The position numbers and the translations under genes are program-made. Source: CAYPLH01 sp964411505 (lineage in GTDB: Bacteria; Bacillota; Clostridia; CAYPLH01; DUMO01). From it: 64,000 nt of DNA. How positions within the stretch are numbered: the stretch's first letter is position 1; every line of letters starts with the position of its first letter. The stretch spans positions 62,001 to 126,000 of the forward strand of contig CAYPLH010000004.1 of assembly GCA_964411505.1 (NCBI GenBank), written 5' to 3'. The notes beneath the pieces are model-generated. The model worked only from the letters and a program-made list of their open reading frames with translations, had not been told where the DNA came from and ran no database searches. This document shows positions 55,098-63,348 of this stretch, in pieces.

Positions 55098-55991
55098 ATG
55101 GAAACTAATCTATTTAGAAAATCACCACTTGAGCGTATTTCCTCTCCGGAACGGCTGAATGAGTATATTAAAATCACACATTCAGGCGTGTGGAGTGTGC
55201 TTTTGGGCTGTCTGGCGCTTTTGATTGCCGTGGGTTTTTGGGGATTTTATGGAAACATACCAGACAGTGTAAGTGCCGTGGGAGTCATGTTTCCCCAGAA
55301 CGGAGTTGCTTCTATTATCCCTTCAGCAGGCGGGCGTATAAGTGATATGCGTGTGAAGGTGGGCGATTTTGTAGAAGCCGGGCAAATTATTGCTGTCATT
55401 CCTCAGAATGATATATTGGCACAGATAAGCGAGCTAAAAGGCAATTCAGAAGTTGACGAGAACCGAATTTCTTCCTTGTTGAGTGAATATGAAAGACGTG
55501 CCCTTGTTATATCGCCTGTTTCGGGAATTGTTATTTCTGCAAAAACTGCAAATGAGACGATATCAACTACTGATACAGTTGCAAGAATTGTCAGGCAGGA
55601 AAAGTATGCTAATGACAAGCAAATTATTTGCTATGTCCCAACTTCAACAGCCAAAAAACTGGTAGAGGGTATGGAAGTACAGGTGTCTCCTGATTTTGCC
55701 CCGCGTGAGGAGTATGGTTATATGTTGGGTCATATTACTGACATTGGTACCTATCCTGTTTCTGAAAACGATGTGCTGTCTGCAGTAGGAAGTCCTCAGT
55801 ATGCAATGGGGCTCTTGCCACAGGGAAATAGTGTTGAGGTGAGAGTGACACTGACAGTCGATCCTGACTCTATGAACAAGGTTAAATGGTCTAATAAAAA
55901 GGGCGAGAGTATACGGCTTTCCATTGGCACAAATTGCAACATATTGATTATTGTGAAAAACTATAAGCCTTACGAATTAGTTTTTAAGTGA
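55098..55991 (+). CDS. HlyD-like NHLM secretion-system protein
   Basis: 297 residues. One transmembrane helix (about 40-60, LGCLALLIAVGFWGFYGNIP), then a beta-barrel/lipoyl-like region (ISDMRVKVGDFVEAGQIIAV, ALVISPVSGIVISAKTAN), then a C-terminal beta domain ending NCNILIIVKNYKPYELVFK. This is the NHLM bacteriocin-system membrane-fusion-like protein. A coiled coil is very short. GGGGG upstream of ATG 55098. It follows APS kinase-PHP by 140 bases and precedes the exporter genes. Confidence 0.83.
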   Translation: METNLFRKSPLERISSPERLNEYIKITHSGVWSVLLGCLALLIAVGFWGFYGNIPDSVSAVGVMFPQNGVASIIPSAGGRISDMRVKVGDFVEAGQIIAVIPQNDILAQISELKGNSEVDENRISSLLSEYERRALVISPVSGIVISAKTANETISTTDTVARIVRQEKYANDKQIICYVPTSTAKKLVEGMEVQVSPDFAPREEYGYMLGHITDIGTYPVSENDVLSAVGSPQYAMGLLPQGNSVEVRVTLTVDPDSMNKVKWSNKKGESIRLSIGTNCNILIIVKNYKPYELVFK

Positions 55992-55995
55992 GTAA

Positions 55996-56177
55996 TACTA
56001 CAAGGATAATTTCATCTATCTATTTATTTACATTTATGCTCCTGACTTAAAATAACCGCAAATGCCTCAACGCGCTATTTAAAGTCAGGCTAATTAGGTT
56101 GTTTAGCAAAGTCTACAACCAAAAGTGAGAGGGGCTCGATGCTACCGAGCTTTTATATAAGAATTAACGCTGTAGTA
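55996..56177. mobile_element. MITE-like element copy 2, between HlyD and exporter genes
   Basis: TACTACAAGGATAATTTC at the left and AATTAACGCTGTAGTA at the right. Internally GACTTAAAATAACCGC...AAAGTCAGG, TAGGTTGTTTAGC...TCTACAACC and GGGGCTCGATGCTACCGAGC followed by TTTTATATAA match copy 1 in order and orientation. It starts 4 bases after the HlyD-like stop and ends about 40 bases before the exporter start. Confidence 0.75.
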
Positions 56178-56215
56178 GAAGAATGGACGTTGATTATGTA
56201 ATCAGGGGGTTAATA

Positions 56216-58360
56216 ATGCATAAAATAGCCAAAGTGCCAGTGGTAATGCAGATGGAAGCGTTAGAATGCGGAGCGGCTTGTCTGTGTATGATTCTGGCAC
56301 ATTATGGGAAGTGGCTGCCACTGGAGCAGGTGCGTTTAGATTGCGGCGTATCCCGTGACGGCAGTAGTGCGAAAAATATAGTGAAAGCTGCGAGAGCATA
56401 TGGCTTGAAGGCTACGGGCTTCCGTATGGAACCTTCAGCTTTAAGAGATATTATTTTTCCGGCTATTATTCATTGGAACTTCAATCACTTTGTTGTGCTT
56501 AATGGCTTTAAAAAAGACAAAGCAGTACTTAATGATCCTTCACGGGGAAGAGTAGAGGTTACCCTAGATGAGTTTGACAAGAGCTTTACTGGAATTGTAC
56601 TATGCTTTGAAAAAACTGAAATCTTTGTTCCTGAAGGTAAACCCAAAAGTGTATGGGGGTTCGCACAAAAACGACTATCCGGGACTGCTGCTGCGTTTGC
56701 ATTCGTCATACTTACCGGCGTTCTAACAGCTGGGGTAGGGATGATTATCCCGCTTTTTTCCAGGATCTTTATGGATAATATATTGTCCGGAAAAAACCCC
56801 GAATGGCTGATGCCGTTTATCGTTGCAATGCTGCTTACTATGCTTTTTCAGTTTATTGTTGGGATCATTCAGGGTATATATTGGCTTAAAATAGAGGGCA
56901 AGCTCGCTATAGAAGCTAATGCTTCATTTATGTGGCATGTCCTGCATCTGCCGGTGGAGTTCTTCACACAGAGGTTTGCAGGTGATATTGCATCACGCCA
57001 GTCCAGCAACGAGAACATCGCCTCTACGTTGATAGGTCAACTTGCACCAATATTTATGAACATTATTTTACTGGTTTTATATCTTTTTGTAATGCTTCGC
57101 TACAGTGTTGTTTTATCCATTGTCGGTATTACTGCAGCAATTGTAAATTTGCTTGTTATGCGGCTTATATCAAATGAACGCGCTAATATGAGCAGGATTA
57201 TGCAGCGTGATGGAGGCAAGCTTGCGGGTGTTACAATGTCGGGCTTTGAAATGATGGAAACCATAAAAGCATCAGGTGCTGAAAACGGCTTTTTTGAGCG
57301 TTGGGCAGGTTATTTTGCAAAGAAGTGTAATGCACAGATTACTTTTAACAAGTCAAATCAGTTGTACAGCGTAATTCCTCCGCTGCTGCAACAGATAGCG
57401 AATATTGTTGTCCTTATGATCGGTGTTTATTTGATATTGGATGGTGTATTTACCATAGGAATGCTATTGGCATTTCAGGGATTTTTGTCCTCATTCTTAT
57501 CCCCTGTCAATCAACTGGTGGGAGTAGGTCAATCTTTAATTGAAATGCGCTCACAGATGGAACGTGTTGAGGATGTAATGAACTACAAACCGGATGTTTA
57601 TTACAATGAAGAAATGAATTTTACAAACGATGAATTCTATAAGCTTTCAGGAGAAGTTGAAATCAGTAATATTGTATTTGGATATAACAAGCTGTCCCCC
57701 TCGTTAATTGAGGGCTTCTCGCTGAAGCTGAAGTCAGGTGGCAGCGTGGCTTTTGTAGGTGGATCGGGCAGTGGCAAGTCGACTCTCGCCAAACTTATTT
57801 CCGGTCTTTACAATCCATGGAAAGGCGAAATCCGGTTTGATGGATTGCTTAAAAGTGAAATCAACCGCAGTATTTTTACAAGTTCTCTGGCAGTGGTTGA
57901 CCAGGATATTGTGCTTTTTGAAGATACCATAATTAATAATATCACAATGTGGGACAAGTCCATTGACGAAGCGACTGTGGTTTCAGCCTGCAAGGACGCA
58001 CAGATCCATAGTGACATAATGCAGCGGGAAGGCGGATATTCCCACGTGATCCGGGAGGGTGGAAAGAACTTTTCGGGCGGTCAGCGGCAGAGATTTGAAA
58101 TCGCAAGAGCGTTGGCACAGGAGCCATCCATCCTTATATTGGATGAGGCGACAAGTGCTTTGGATGTAAAAACAGAGCAGTTGGTCATGGAAGCTGTTAA
58201 AGCAAGAGGAATTACTTTGATAATTGTAGCACACAGGCTTTCCACTATACGGGATTGCGATGAAATTCTTGTGCTTGATAATGGTAAGGTAAAAGAGCGC
58301 GGACAACATGATGAATTGATGCAAGAGAGCGGTAGATATGTCGCACTCATAAGTAATTAG
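56216..58360 (+). CDS. NHLM ABC exporter with C39 peptidase domain
   Basis: 714 residues from ATG 56216 (AGGGGG at 56204). Residues 1-130: C39 double-glycine peptidase with C18 in MEALECGAAC, H91 in NFNHFVVL and D107 in LNDPSRG. About 160-440: six transmembrane helices. About 480-710: ATPase with Walker A GGSGSGKSTLAK, signature FSGGQRQR, Walker B ILILDEATSALD. It cuts the leader after GG and exports the core. Its TAG stop lies within MITE copy 3 (58355-58420). Pairs with the next ABC gene. Confidence 0.92.
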   Translation: MHKIAKVPVVMQMEALECGAACLCMILAHYGKWLPLEQVRLDCGVSRDGSSAKNIVKAARAYGLKATGFRMEPSALRDIIFPAIIHWNFNHFVVLNGFKKDKAVLNDPSRGRVEVTLDEFDKSFTGIVLCFEKTEIFVPEGKPKSVWGFAQKRLSGTAAAFAFVILTGVLTAGVGMIIPLFSRIFMDNILSGKNPEWLMPFIVAMLLTMLFQFIVGIIQGIYWLKIEGKLAIEANASFMWHVLHLPVEFFTQRFAGDIASRQSSNENIASTLIGQLAPIFMNIILLVLYLFVMLRYSVVLSIVGITAAIVNLLVMRLISNERANMSRIMQRDGGKLAGVTMSGFEMMETIKASGAENGFFERWAGYFAKKCNAQITFNKSNQLYSVIPPLLQQIANIVVLMIGVYLILDGVFTIGMLLAFQGFLSSFLSPVNQLVGVGQSLIEMRSQMERVEDVMNYKPDVYYNEEMNFTNDEFYKLSGEVEISNIVFGYNKLSPSLIEGFSLKLKSGGSVAFVGGSGSGKSTLAKLISGLYNPWKGEIRFDGLLKSEINRSIFTSSLAVVDQDIVLFEDTIINNITMWDKSIDEATVVSACKDAQIHSDIMQREGGYSHVIREGGKNFSGGQRQRFEIARALAQEPSILILDEATSALDVKTEQLVMEAVKARGITLIIVAHRLSTIRDCDEILVLDNGKVKERGQHDELMQESGRYVALISN

Positions 58361-58420
58361 GTTGTTAAGCGCAGTCTACAACCAAAAGCGAGAGGGGCTC
58401 GATGCACCCAAGCTTTTATT
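58355..58420. repeat. Partial MITE-like copy 3, between the two exporter genes
   Basis: From TAATTAGGTTGTTAAG through GAGAGGGGCTCGATGCACCC to AGCTTTTATT it matches the 3' halves of copies 1 and 2; both terminal repeats are gone. The stop codon of the first exporter gene is inside it, and the ribosome site for the next gene follows directly. Confidence 0.75.
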
Positions 58421-58438
58421 AGGAAAGGGGTGGATTCG

Positions 58439-60607
58439 TTGGCATTTGAGCAGCAACTTTTAAAACGCATGGATAATGATAGAAAGGCAATAGATAACGC
58501 TTTTTCAGATCTGGCAACCATTGTTGGAGATACTGCAAAATTGTCTCCAAAAGAAAAAGAGGAAGCGACAGAAGACGCAATCAACGAGGTGCTTTCTTAT
58601 TTAGGAGTGAAAACAATTCATGTGCCTGATGATATAGAAGATACAAAAGACCGCCTTTTATATATGCTGCGTCCGTCAGGTGTAATGCGCAGACGTGTGG
58701 AATTAACCCAGAAATGGTGGAAGGACAGTACAGGAGCTTTACTTGGCAGTACTACAGACGGAAAAGTGGTGTCCATACTTCCTGACTTTCCTTCGGGCTA
58801 TACATTTTATGATGCCGAGCTGGGGAAAAAGGTGAGAGTAAATGGGAAAACGTCTAAAAGACTGAACACAGAAGCTTTTTGCTTTTACCGGGTTTTTCCC
58901 TGTAAAAAACTCAGCTTGCTTGATTTGGGACAGTTTGTTCTTGGTTCGATAACAAAAACAGATATAGCCCTGGTGCTTATTGCAAGTCTGCTTGTCAGTC
59001 TGTTGGGGCTGTTTACTCCATTTATAAACAAACAAATATTTGATAGTGTCATACCAAGTGGCTCAAAGAGTGATGTGTTTCCTGTTGCAGGACTTTTAAC
59101 GGGTGCAGCTTTTGGCTCAGCCTTATTTGGTATTACCCGAAGCCTTATACTAATGCGCCTAAGAGATAAAATTTATTTCTCGGTACAAAGTGCGTCAATG
59201 GCCAGAATCTTTTCTCTCCCGGCTACTTTTTTCAAGGATTATTCATCAGGCGAGCTAAGTTCCCATGCCTTAAGCATCAATCAGCTCAGCTCCATGCTTT
59301 CGGATTCGGTATTGACCATAGGGCTTTCGGCACTTTTTTCATTTGTTTATATATTCCAAATGGCAGGATTCGCACCCGAACTGGTGATGCCGGGGATTCT
59401 TGTCCTTTTTACCATGTTTGCGTTTACTATTCTGACAGGTCATATAAAGCAAAAGCTTTCAAAAAAGCAGATGAAACTTTCGGCAAAAATGAGTGGTATG
59501 GTGTTTGGACTTTTTAACGGACTTCAAAAGGTCAAGCTTGCCGGAGCGGAGAAACGTGCATTTGCTAAATGGGCTAAAGAATATAAGGAAATAGGTGAAC
59601 TAACTTATGCGCCTCCATTATTTATTCGTATAAATGCGGCAATATCGGGAGCCATTACTTTATGCGGAACACTGCTTTTATATTATTTTGCAGGTAAAAG
59701 TAAAATAGCACAATCCGACTACATAGCTTTCAGTACCGCGTATGGCGTGATAAGCGGAGCAATCATGTCTCTTGCAGGGGTTTCTATGACCTTTGCCAAT
59801 ACCAAGCCGCTTTTAGAAATGATCAAGCCCATTTTGGATACTGTGCCGGAAATTGACGAAAACAAAAAGATTGTAACTTCGCTCTCAGGAGATATAGAAA
59901 TATCAAATATCACTTTCCGCTATACAAAGGACGGTCCTACTGTTCTTGACAATATCAGTCTGAAGGTAAAATCCGGTGAATATATCGCTATCGTTGGAAC
60001 CAGTGGCTGCGGTAAGTCAACTCTCATGAAGCTTTTGCTAGGACTTGAGAAGCCGGAAACAGGGGGAATCTATTATGACGGATATGATTTAGATACACTT
60101 GATGTGCGTTCGGTACGGCAATGTGTAGGGGTTGCTCTTCAAAACGGCAAACTGTTTTCAGGTGATATATTTTCTAATATTATTGTTACCTCGCCATGGA
60201 GTACCCTAGATGATGCATGGAAAGCTGCACGAATGGCGGGAGTTGAGGAAGATATCAAAGCAATGCCTATGAGCATGCATACTATGATAAGTGAGGGCAG
60301 TGGCGGCATATCAGGGGGCCAGAGACAGAGAATACTTATTGCAAGAGCGCTGGTTTCAAATCCTAATATACTGTTTTTTGATGAAGCAACAAGCGCCCTG
60401 GACAATATCACACAAAAGCATGTTTCGGACAGTTTATCTTTTCTTGGATGCACAAGAGTGGTAATAGCACATCGCCTTTCAACAGTAAAAAACTGTGACA
60501 GAATCATCGTTATGGACAGAGGCAAGATTGCTGAAGAAGGTAATTTTGAGGAGCTTATGGAGAAGAAAGGGTTGTTTTTTGAGTTTGCGCAAAGACAGGT
60601 TTGTTAG
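58439..60607 (+). CDS. NHLM ABC exporter subunit without peptidase
   Basis: About 722 residues. An N-terminal region of about 170 residues lacks a C39 peptidase (it starts with the helical MAFEQQLLKRMDNDRKAID). Six transmembrane helices fill about 175-460. The ATPase follows with VGTSGCGKSTLMK, ISGGQRQR and ILFFDEATSALD. The pair of unequal ABC proteins is the hallmark of NHLM systems. TTG 58439 is spaced 8 bases from AGGAAAGGGG; GTG 58430 lies within that site. This should be the heterodimer partner of the peptidase exporter. Confidence 0.88.
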   Translation: MAFEQQLLKRMDNDRKAIDNAFSDLATIVGDTAKLSPKEKEEATEDAINEVLSYLGVKTIHVPDDIEDTKDRLLYMLRPSGVMRRRVELTQKWWKDSTGALLGSTTDGKVVSILPDFPSGYTFYDAELGKKVRVNGKTSKRLNTEAFCFYRVFPCKKLSLLDLGQFVLGSITKTDIALVLIASLLVSLLGLFTPFINKQIFDSVIPSGSKSDVFPVAGLLTGAAFGSALFGITRSLILMRLRDKIYFSVQSASMARIFSLPATFFKDYSSGELSSHALSINQLSSMLSDSVLTIGLSALFSFVYIFQMAGFAPELVMPGILVLFTMFAFTILTGHIKQKLSKKQMKLSAKMSGMVFGLFNGLQKVKLAGAEKRAFAKWAKEYKEIGELTYAPPLFIRINAAISGAITLCGTLLLYYFAGKSKIAQSDYIAFSTAYGVISGAIMSLAGVSMTFANTKPLLEMIKPILDTVPEIDENKKIVTSLSGDIEISNITFRYTKDGPTVLDNISLKVKSGEYIAIVGTSGCGKSTLMKLLLGLEKPETGGIYYDGYDLDTLDVRSVRQCVGVALQNGKLFSGDIFSNIIVTSPWSTLDDAWKAARMAGVEEDIKAMPMSMHTMISEGSGGISGGQRQRILIARALVSNPNILFFDEATSALDNITQKHVSDSLSFLGCTRVVIAHRLSTVKNCDRIIVMDRGKIAEEGNFEELMEKKGLFFEFAQRQVC

Positions 60608-60855
60608 TTGGAGAGCAAATTGCCGGAGCTTTGTGTGTGTTAAAAGTCATATTGTAAAAAGGTATAAGCGCTTTATGAAGATGTGGAATGTTTGTGATTT
60701 AAGCAAAATTGAATGGTTCAGTTTTTCAACGAAGTGTTGGTTACCCAACATAAAGCTTTCCAGAAAAACAATAAGCTTTATTAGTAGATAGAAAGGTGGT
60801 GTGATAGGGTTCTCCTCCCATGACAAAGGTCACGGATCTGCAGAACCCCTAACTT
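60608..60855. other. Spacer with multi-stem structure before lipoprotein gene
   Basis: GGGTTCT (60807-60813) pairs with AGAACCC (60842-60848), enclosing TGACAAAGGTCA. The structure sits a few bases before the lipoprotein start at 60856 and would cover its ribosome-binding region, which lacks a good GGAGG. The overlapping 98-codon ORF here is not supported. Confidence 0.35.
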
Positions 60856-61974
60856 ATGAAAAAACTTTTAATAATTTGTGTATGTATTTTAATAATCTTT
60901 ATAGCTGCATCCTGCAAAAATGAGAATATGACAAGTGGGCGTGATATATATATCCCTATATTGGCAGATGCAGCATGGCTGACATCCGATGGGGCATTTA
61001 TCAATGGAGTGCAGCTTGCAGTTGAGAATCTGAACTCTGAATATTCCGGCAAAGGATTCACAATAAAAACTGCTGTTATTGACGACAAAGCGCTTTATGA
61101 AACCGGAGTGGAAGAAGCCACAAAGCTAGCGGAGGATAGTGCGGTTACAGCGGTGTTTAATCTGCAAAACTTTGACGTTTCCAAAACAACAGCGGATATT
61201 TTGGCACAGGGAAGGAAACTTACGCTATTTCCCTATGGTGCATATGACAGCATTTTTACAAAGGATAATCCTTATTTGTTTTGCGGTGTTCCTTCATTTT
61301 CAGATCTAGGAAGATCAATGGCAGGTTATGCAGTTGATCAGGGATATAAACGGATTGCAGTTTATCATAACGGTAAACAATCGCAGGAAGAGCTTGTAAT
61401 GGCGTTTGAGCTTGAATTGTTGAACACAGGTACTAAAGTAGTGGATTATGTACCGTCTATTGCCTCGGAAAATGAATTTGACAGCATTTACAGCCGGTGG
61501 CAAGCCTTGGATGTGGACTGTGTCGTTATTTCACAATATGGTTTGGAACGCGCCTTTGAGGTATTGAAAATGCTCCGCAGCAGAGATAAGGAAATAGCAG
61601 TTATAGGAGAACCAATTTTCAACAGGGCTAATGCACTGGCTGAAAACATTGAGATAGCGGAGGGAATGGTAGTTCCTTCAACTCTGGTCATAGAGAAGAG
61701 TGAGAAGCTGAAAACTTTCGAGGAGCAGTATCGACAAAAATATGGCACTGAAGCGGATATATGGGCTGTTCAGGGTTACGACATGACGAGGCTTGTTGTG
61801 GATACTGCAATAGAGCTTGATACAAACGATCCGGATAAAATTGCCAAAGAATTGCATGATCCAAAGGGCTACTTGGGAATTGGCCGACATATTGCCTTTA
61901 CAAAGGGTGGAGCAATGATTACTGATGTAAAAAGGCTGCCCATTTTAATTTGTAAGGATGGAATATTCAAGTAA
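60856..61974 (+). CDS. Periplasmic-binding-protein-like lipoprotein (Peripla_BP_6 type)
   Basis: 372 residues. Signal with lipobox AASC near residue 20. The mature protein has the type I binding-protein fold of Leu/Ile/Val- and amide-binding receptors: GAFINGVQLAVENLN, RIAVYHNGKQSQEELVMAFE, AVIGEPIFNRA and DIWAVQGYDMTRLVVDTAI. No ABC permease or ATPase follows, so it may be a sensor or a chaperone for the exported peptide rather than an importer part. It lies 248 bases after the exporter pair on the same strand. Confidence 0.82.
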   Translation: MKKLLIICVCILIIFIAASCKNENMTSGRDIYIPILADAAWLTSDGAFINGVQLAVENLNSEYSGKGFTIKTAVIDDKALYETGVEEATKLAEDSAVTAVFNLQNFDVSKTTADILAQGRKLTLFPYGAYDSIFTKDNPYLFCGVPSFSDLGRSMAGYAVDQGYKRIAVYHNGKQSQEELVMAFELELLNTGTKVVDYVPSIASENEFDSIYSRWQALDVDCVVISQYGLERAFEVLKMLRSRDKEIAVIGEPIFNRANALAENIEIAEGMVVPSTLVIEKSEKLKTFEEQYRQKYGTEADIWAVQGYDMTRLVVDTAIELDTNDPDKIAKELHDPKGYLGIGRHIAFTKGGAMITDVKRLPILICKDGIFK

Positions 61975-62022
61975 AGGAAGCTATTAGTGCTGTAGTAATA
62001 GCAGTAAAAGGGGAAGAGAAAC

Positions 62023-62439
62023 ATGAGAAGAAAATCTATTCTAATTACTTTAGTGGTTGTAGTATGCTTTACCTGTTCAGGCTGCTTTTTGCAAGCAGCA
62101 ATCCAAGATGGCGATATTATAAAATATACTATGTTTATAGGCTTGAACGATAAAGATACCTATACTCAGCTAATTTCTTATGAGGAGGCTGAAAAGAAAG
62201 TAAGCAATATTGCATTGAAATATGTGGATGGTTTTACTGTACTTTCAGCAAAAGGTGCATATAAGGATGGGAAAGGTATAATAACCAATGAGAACAGCCT
62301 TGTCTTCCAGTTTCTTTATGTAACTGGTGAGCAAATGAAATCCATTATGGATGAGGTGTTAAAAGAGCTTAATCAAAACTCCATCCTGCTTGAAAAACAA
62401 AAGGTGAATTGTGAATTTTATGAGGGAGTAAAGCCATGA
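62023..62439 (+). CDS. Small lipoprotein of unknown function
   Basis: 138 residues with a signal and lipobox CSGC at about 22. The mature part (IQDGDIIKYTMFIGLNDKDT, then TQLISYEEAEKKV and KALKYVDGFTVLSAKGAYKD-like KYVDGFTVLSAKGAY) resembles small substrate-responsive DUF3574-like or beta-alpha sandwich proteins, without a firm match. AGGGGAAG precedes ATG 62023. The next ORF overlaps its end by 4 bases (ATGA). Confidence 0.7.
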   Translation: MRRKSILITLVVVVCFTCSGCFLQAAIQDGDIIKYTMFIGLNDKDTYTQLISYEEAEKKVSNIALKYVDGFTVLSAKGAYKDGKGIITNENSLVFQFLYVTGEQMKSIMDEVLKELNQNSILLEKQKVNCEFYEGVKP

Positions 62440-63344
62440 CAAGAAGCGAGTCGAATATTGTATTGTTCTCTATCACGCTATGCTGGGCATCATCCTATAT
62501 ATTTATAAAGAATATTCCGCCTTCAATATCACCCTTTGCGTATTTAACCATGACAGCTGGAATTGCAAGCATTATCTTAGGGTTAGTGTTTTTTAAAAAG
62601 CTTAAGGAGCTTGATAAGAAGACCCTTTTATGCAGCTTGGCAATAGCAGCCGTCATATGCGGCAATCTCATATTCGAAAGACTTGGTATATCCCGGATAC
62701 CGGCATCCACAGCTAGTTTTGTAGCCTCGTTGAATATTGTATTTGTACCGCTTTTACTCCTGTTATTCAAGAAAAAGCTCACTTTAAATAACTGGGTTGG
62801 CATCATTTTTATATTAGCCGGGTTGGTACTCACCAGCAGTATAAAACCCGGAGATGCAATTGATTATGGAGTACTTGCAATGATGGCAGGCTGTTTGTTT
62901 ATGGCGGTATATATTATTATGGTGGACAATTTCACAAAAAAAAGAGACCCTTTGCTCCTTGGCATAGGGCAGATGTTTTTCATGACAATTCTCAGCTTTA
63001 TAATATGGTTTATTGAGGAACCCAAAACCTTTTTTTCTATAACGTACACAAATGAAATGCTTGCAAATATTTTTCTCCTTGCCTTTTTTTCCAAGGCGTA
63101 TGCTTATATCATGCTTATGTATTCTCAAAAATATGCCTCACCCATATCTGTAACGGTTATTGCATCAACCGAACCAGTGGTGACAATGGTGCTGGCTTTG
63201 CTTATTCCCAACACCTTTGGGCAGACAGAGGTACTGACAGGGACAAAAGTTGGGGGTGCCATACTCATCGTCATCGGTGCTATTTTTGCAGGAACAAACT
63301 TTTTAAGCAGAAAAATTAATAATCAAAGTGCATTGGAGGGATAG
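62436..63344 (+). CDS. EamA/DMT-family transporter
   Basis: 302 residues, ten transmembrane helices in two five-helix halves, each of EamA type (first half starting CWASSYIFIKNIPPSISPFA; second with FTKKRDPLLLGIGQMF and PISVTVIASTEPVVTMVLAL). It is an inner-membrane metabolite transporter; the substrate is open. It is translationally coupled to the lipoprotein upstream and 4 bases before the next ORF. By context it could support immunity or precursor supply for the peptide system, but this is inference. Confidence 0.85.
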   Translation: MTRSESNIVLFSITLCWASSYIFIKNIPPSISPFAYLTMTAGIASIILGLVFFKKLKELDKKTLLCSLAIAAVICGNLIFERLGISRIPASTASFVASLNIVFVPLLLLLFKKKLTLNNWVGIIFILAGLVLTSSIKPGDAIDYGVLAMMAGCLFMAVYIIMVDNFTKKRDPLLLGIGQMFFMTILSFIIWFIEEPKTFFSITYTNEMLANIFLLAFFSKAYAYIMLMYSQKYASPISVTVIASTEPVVTMVLALLIPNTFGQTEVLTGTKVGGAILIVIGAIFAGTNFLSRKINNQSALEG

Positions 63345-63348
63345 CGAT

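Noticed and set aside
60495..60791. 98-codon ORF overlapping the end of the second exporter gene
   Set aside because: Out of frame with the exporter, basic and Trp/Cys-rich shadow sequence with no ribosome site; not a gene.
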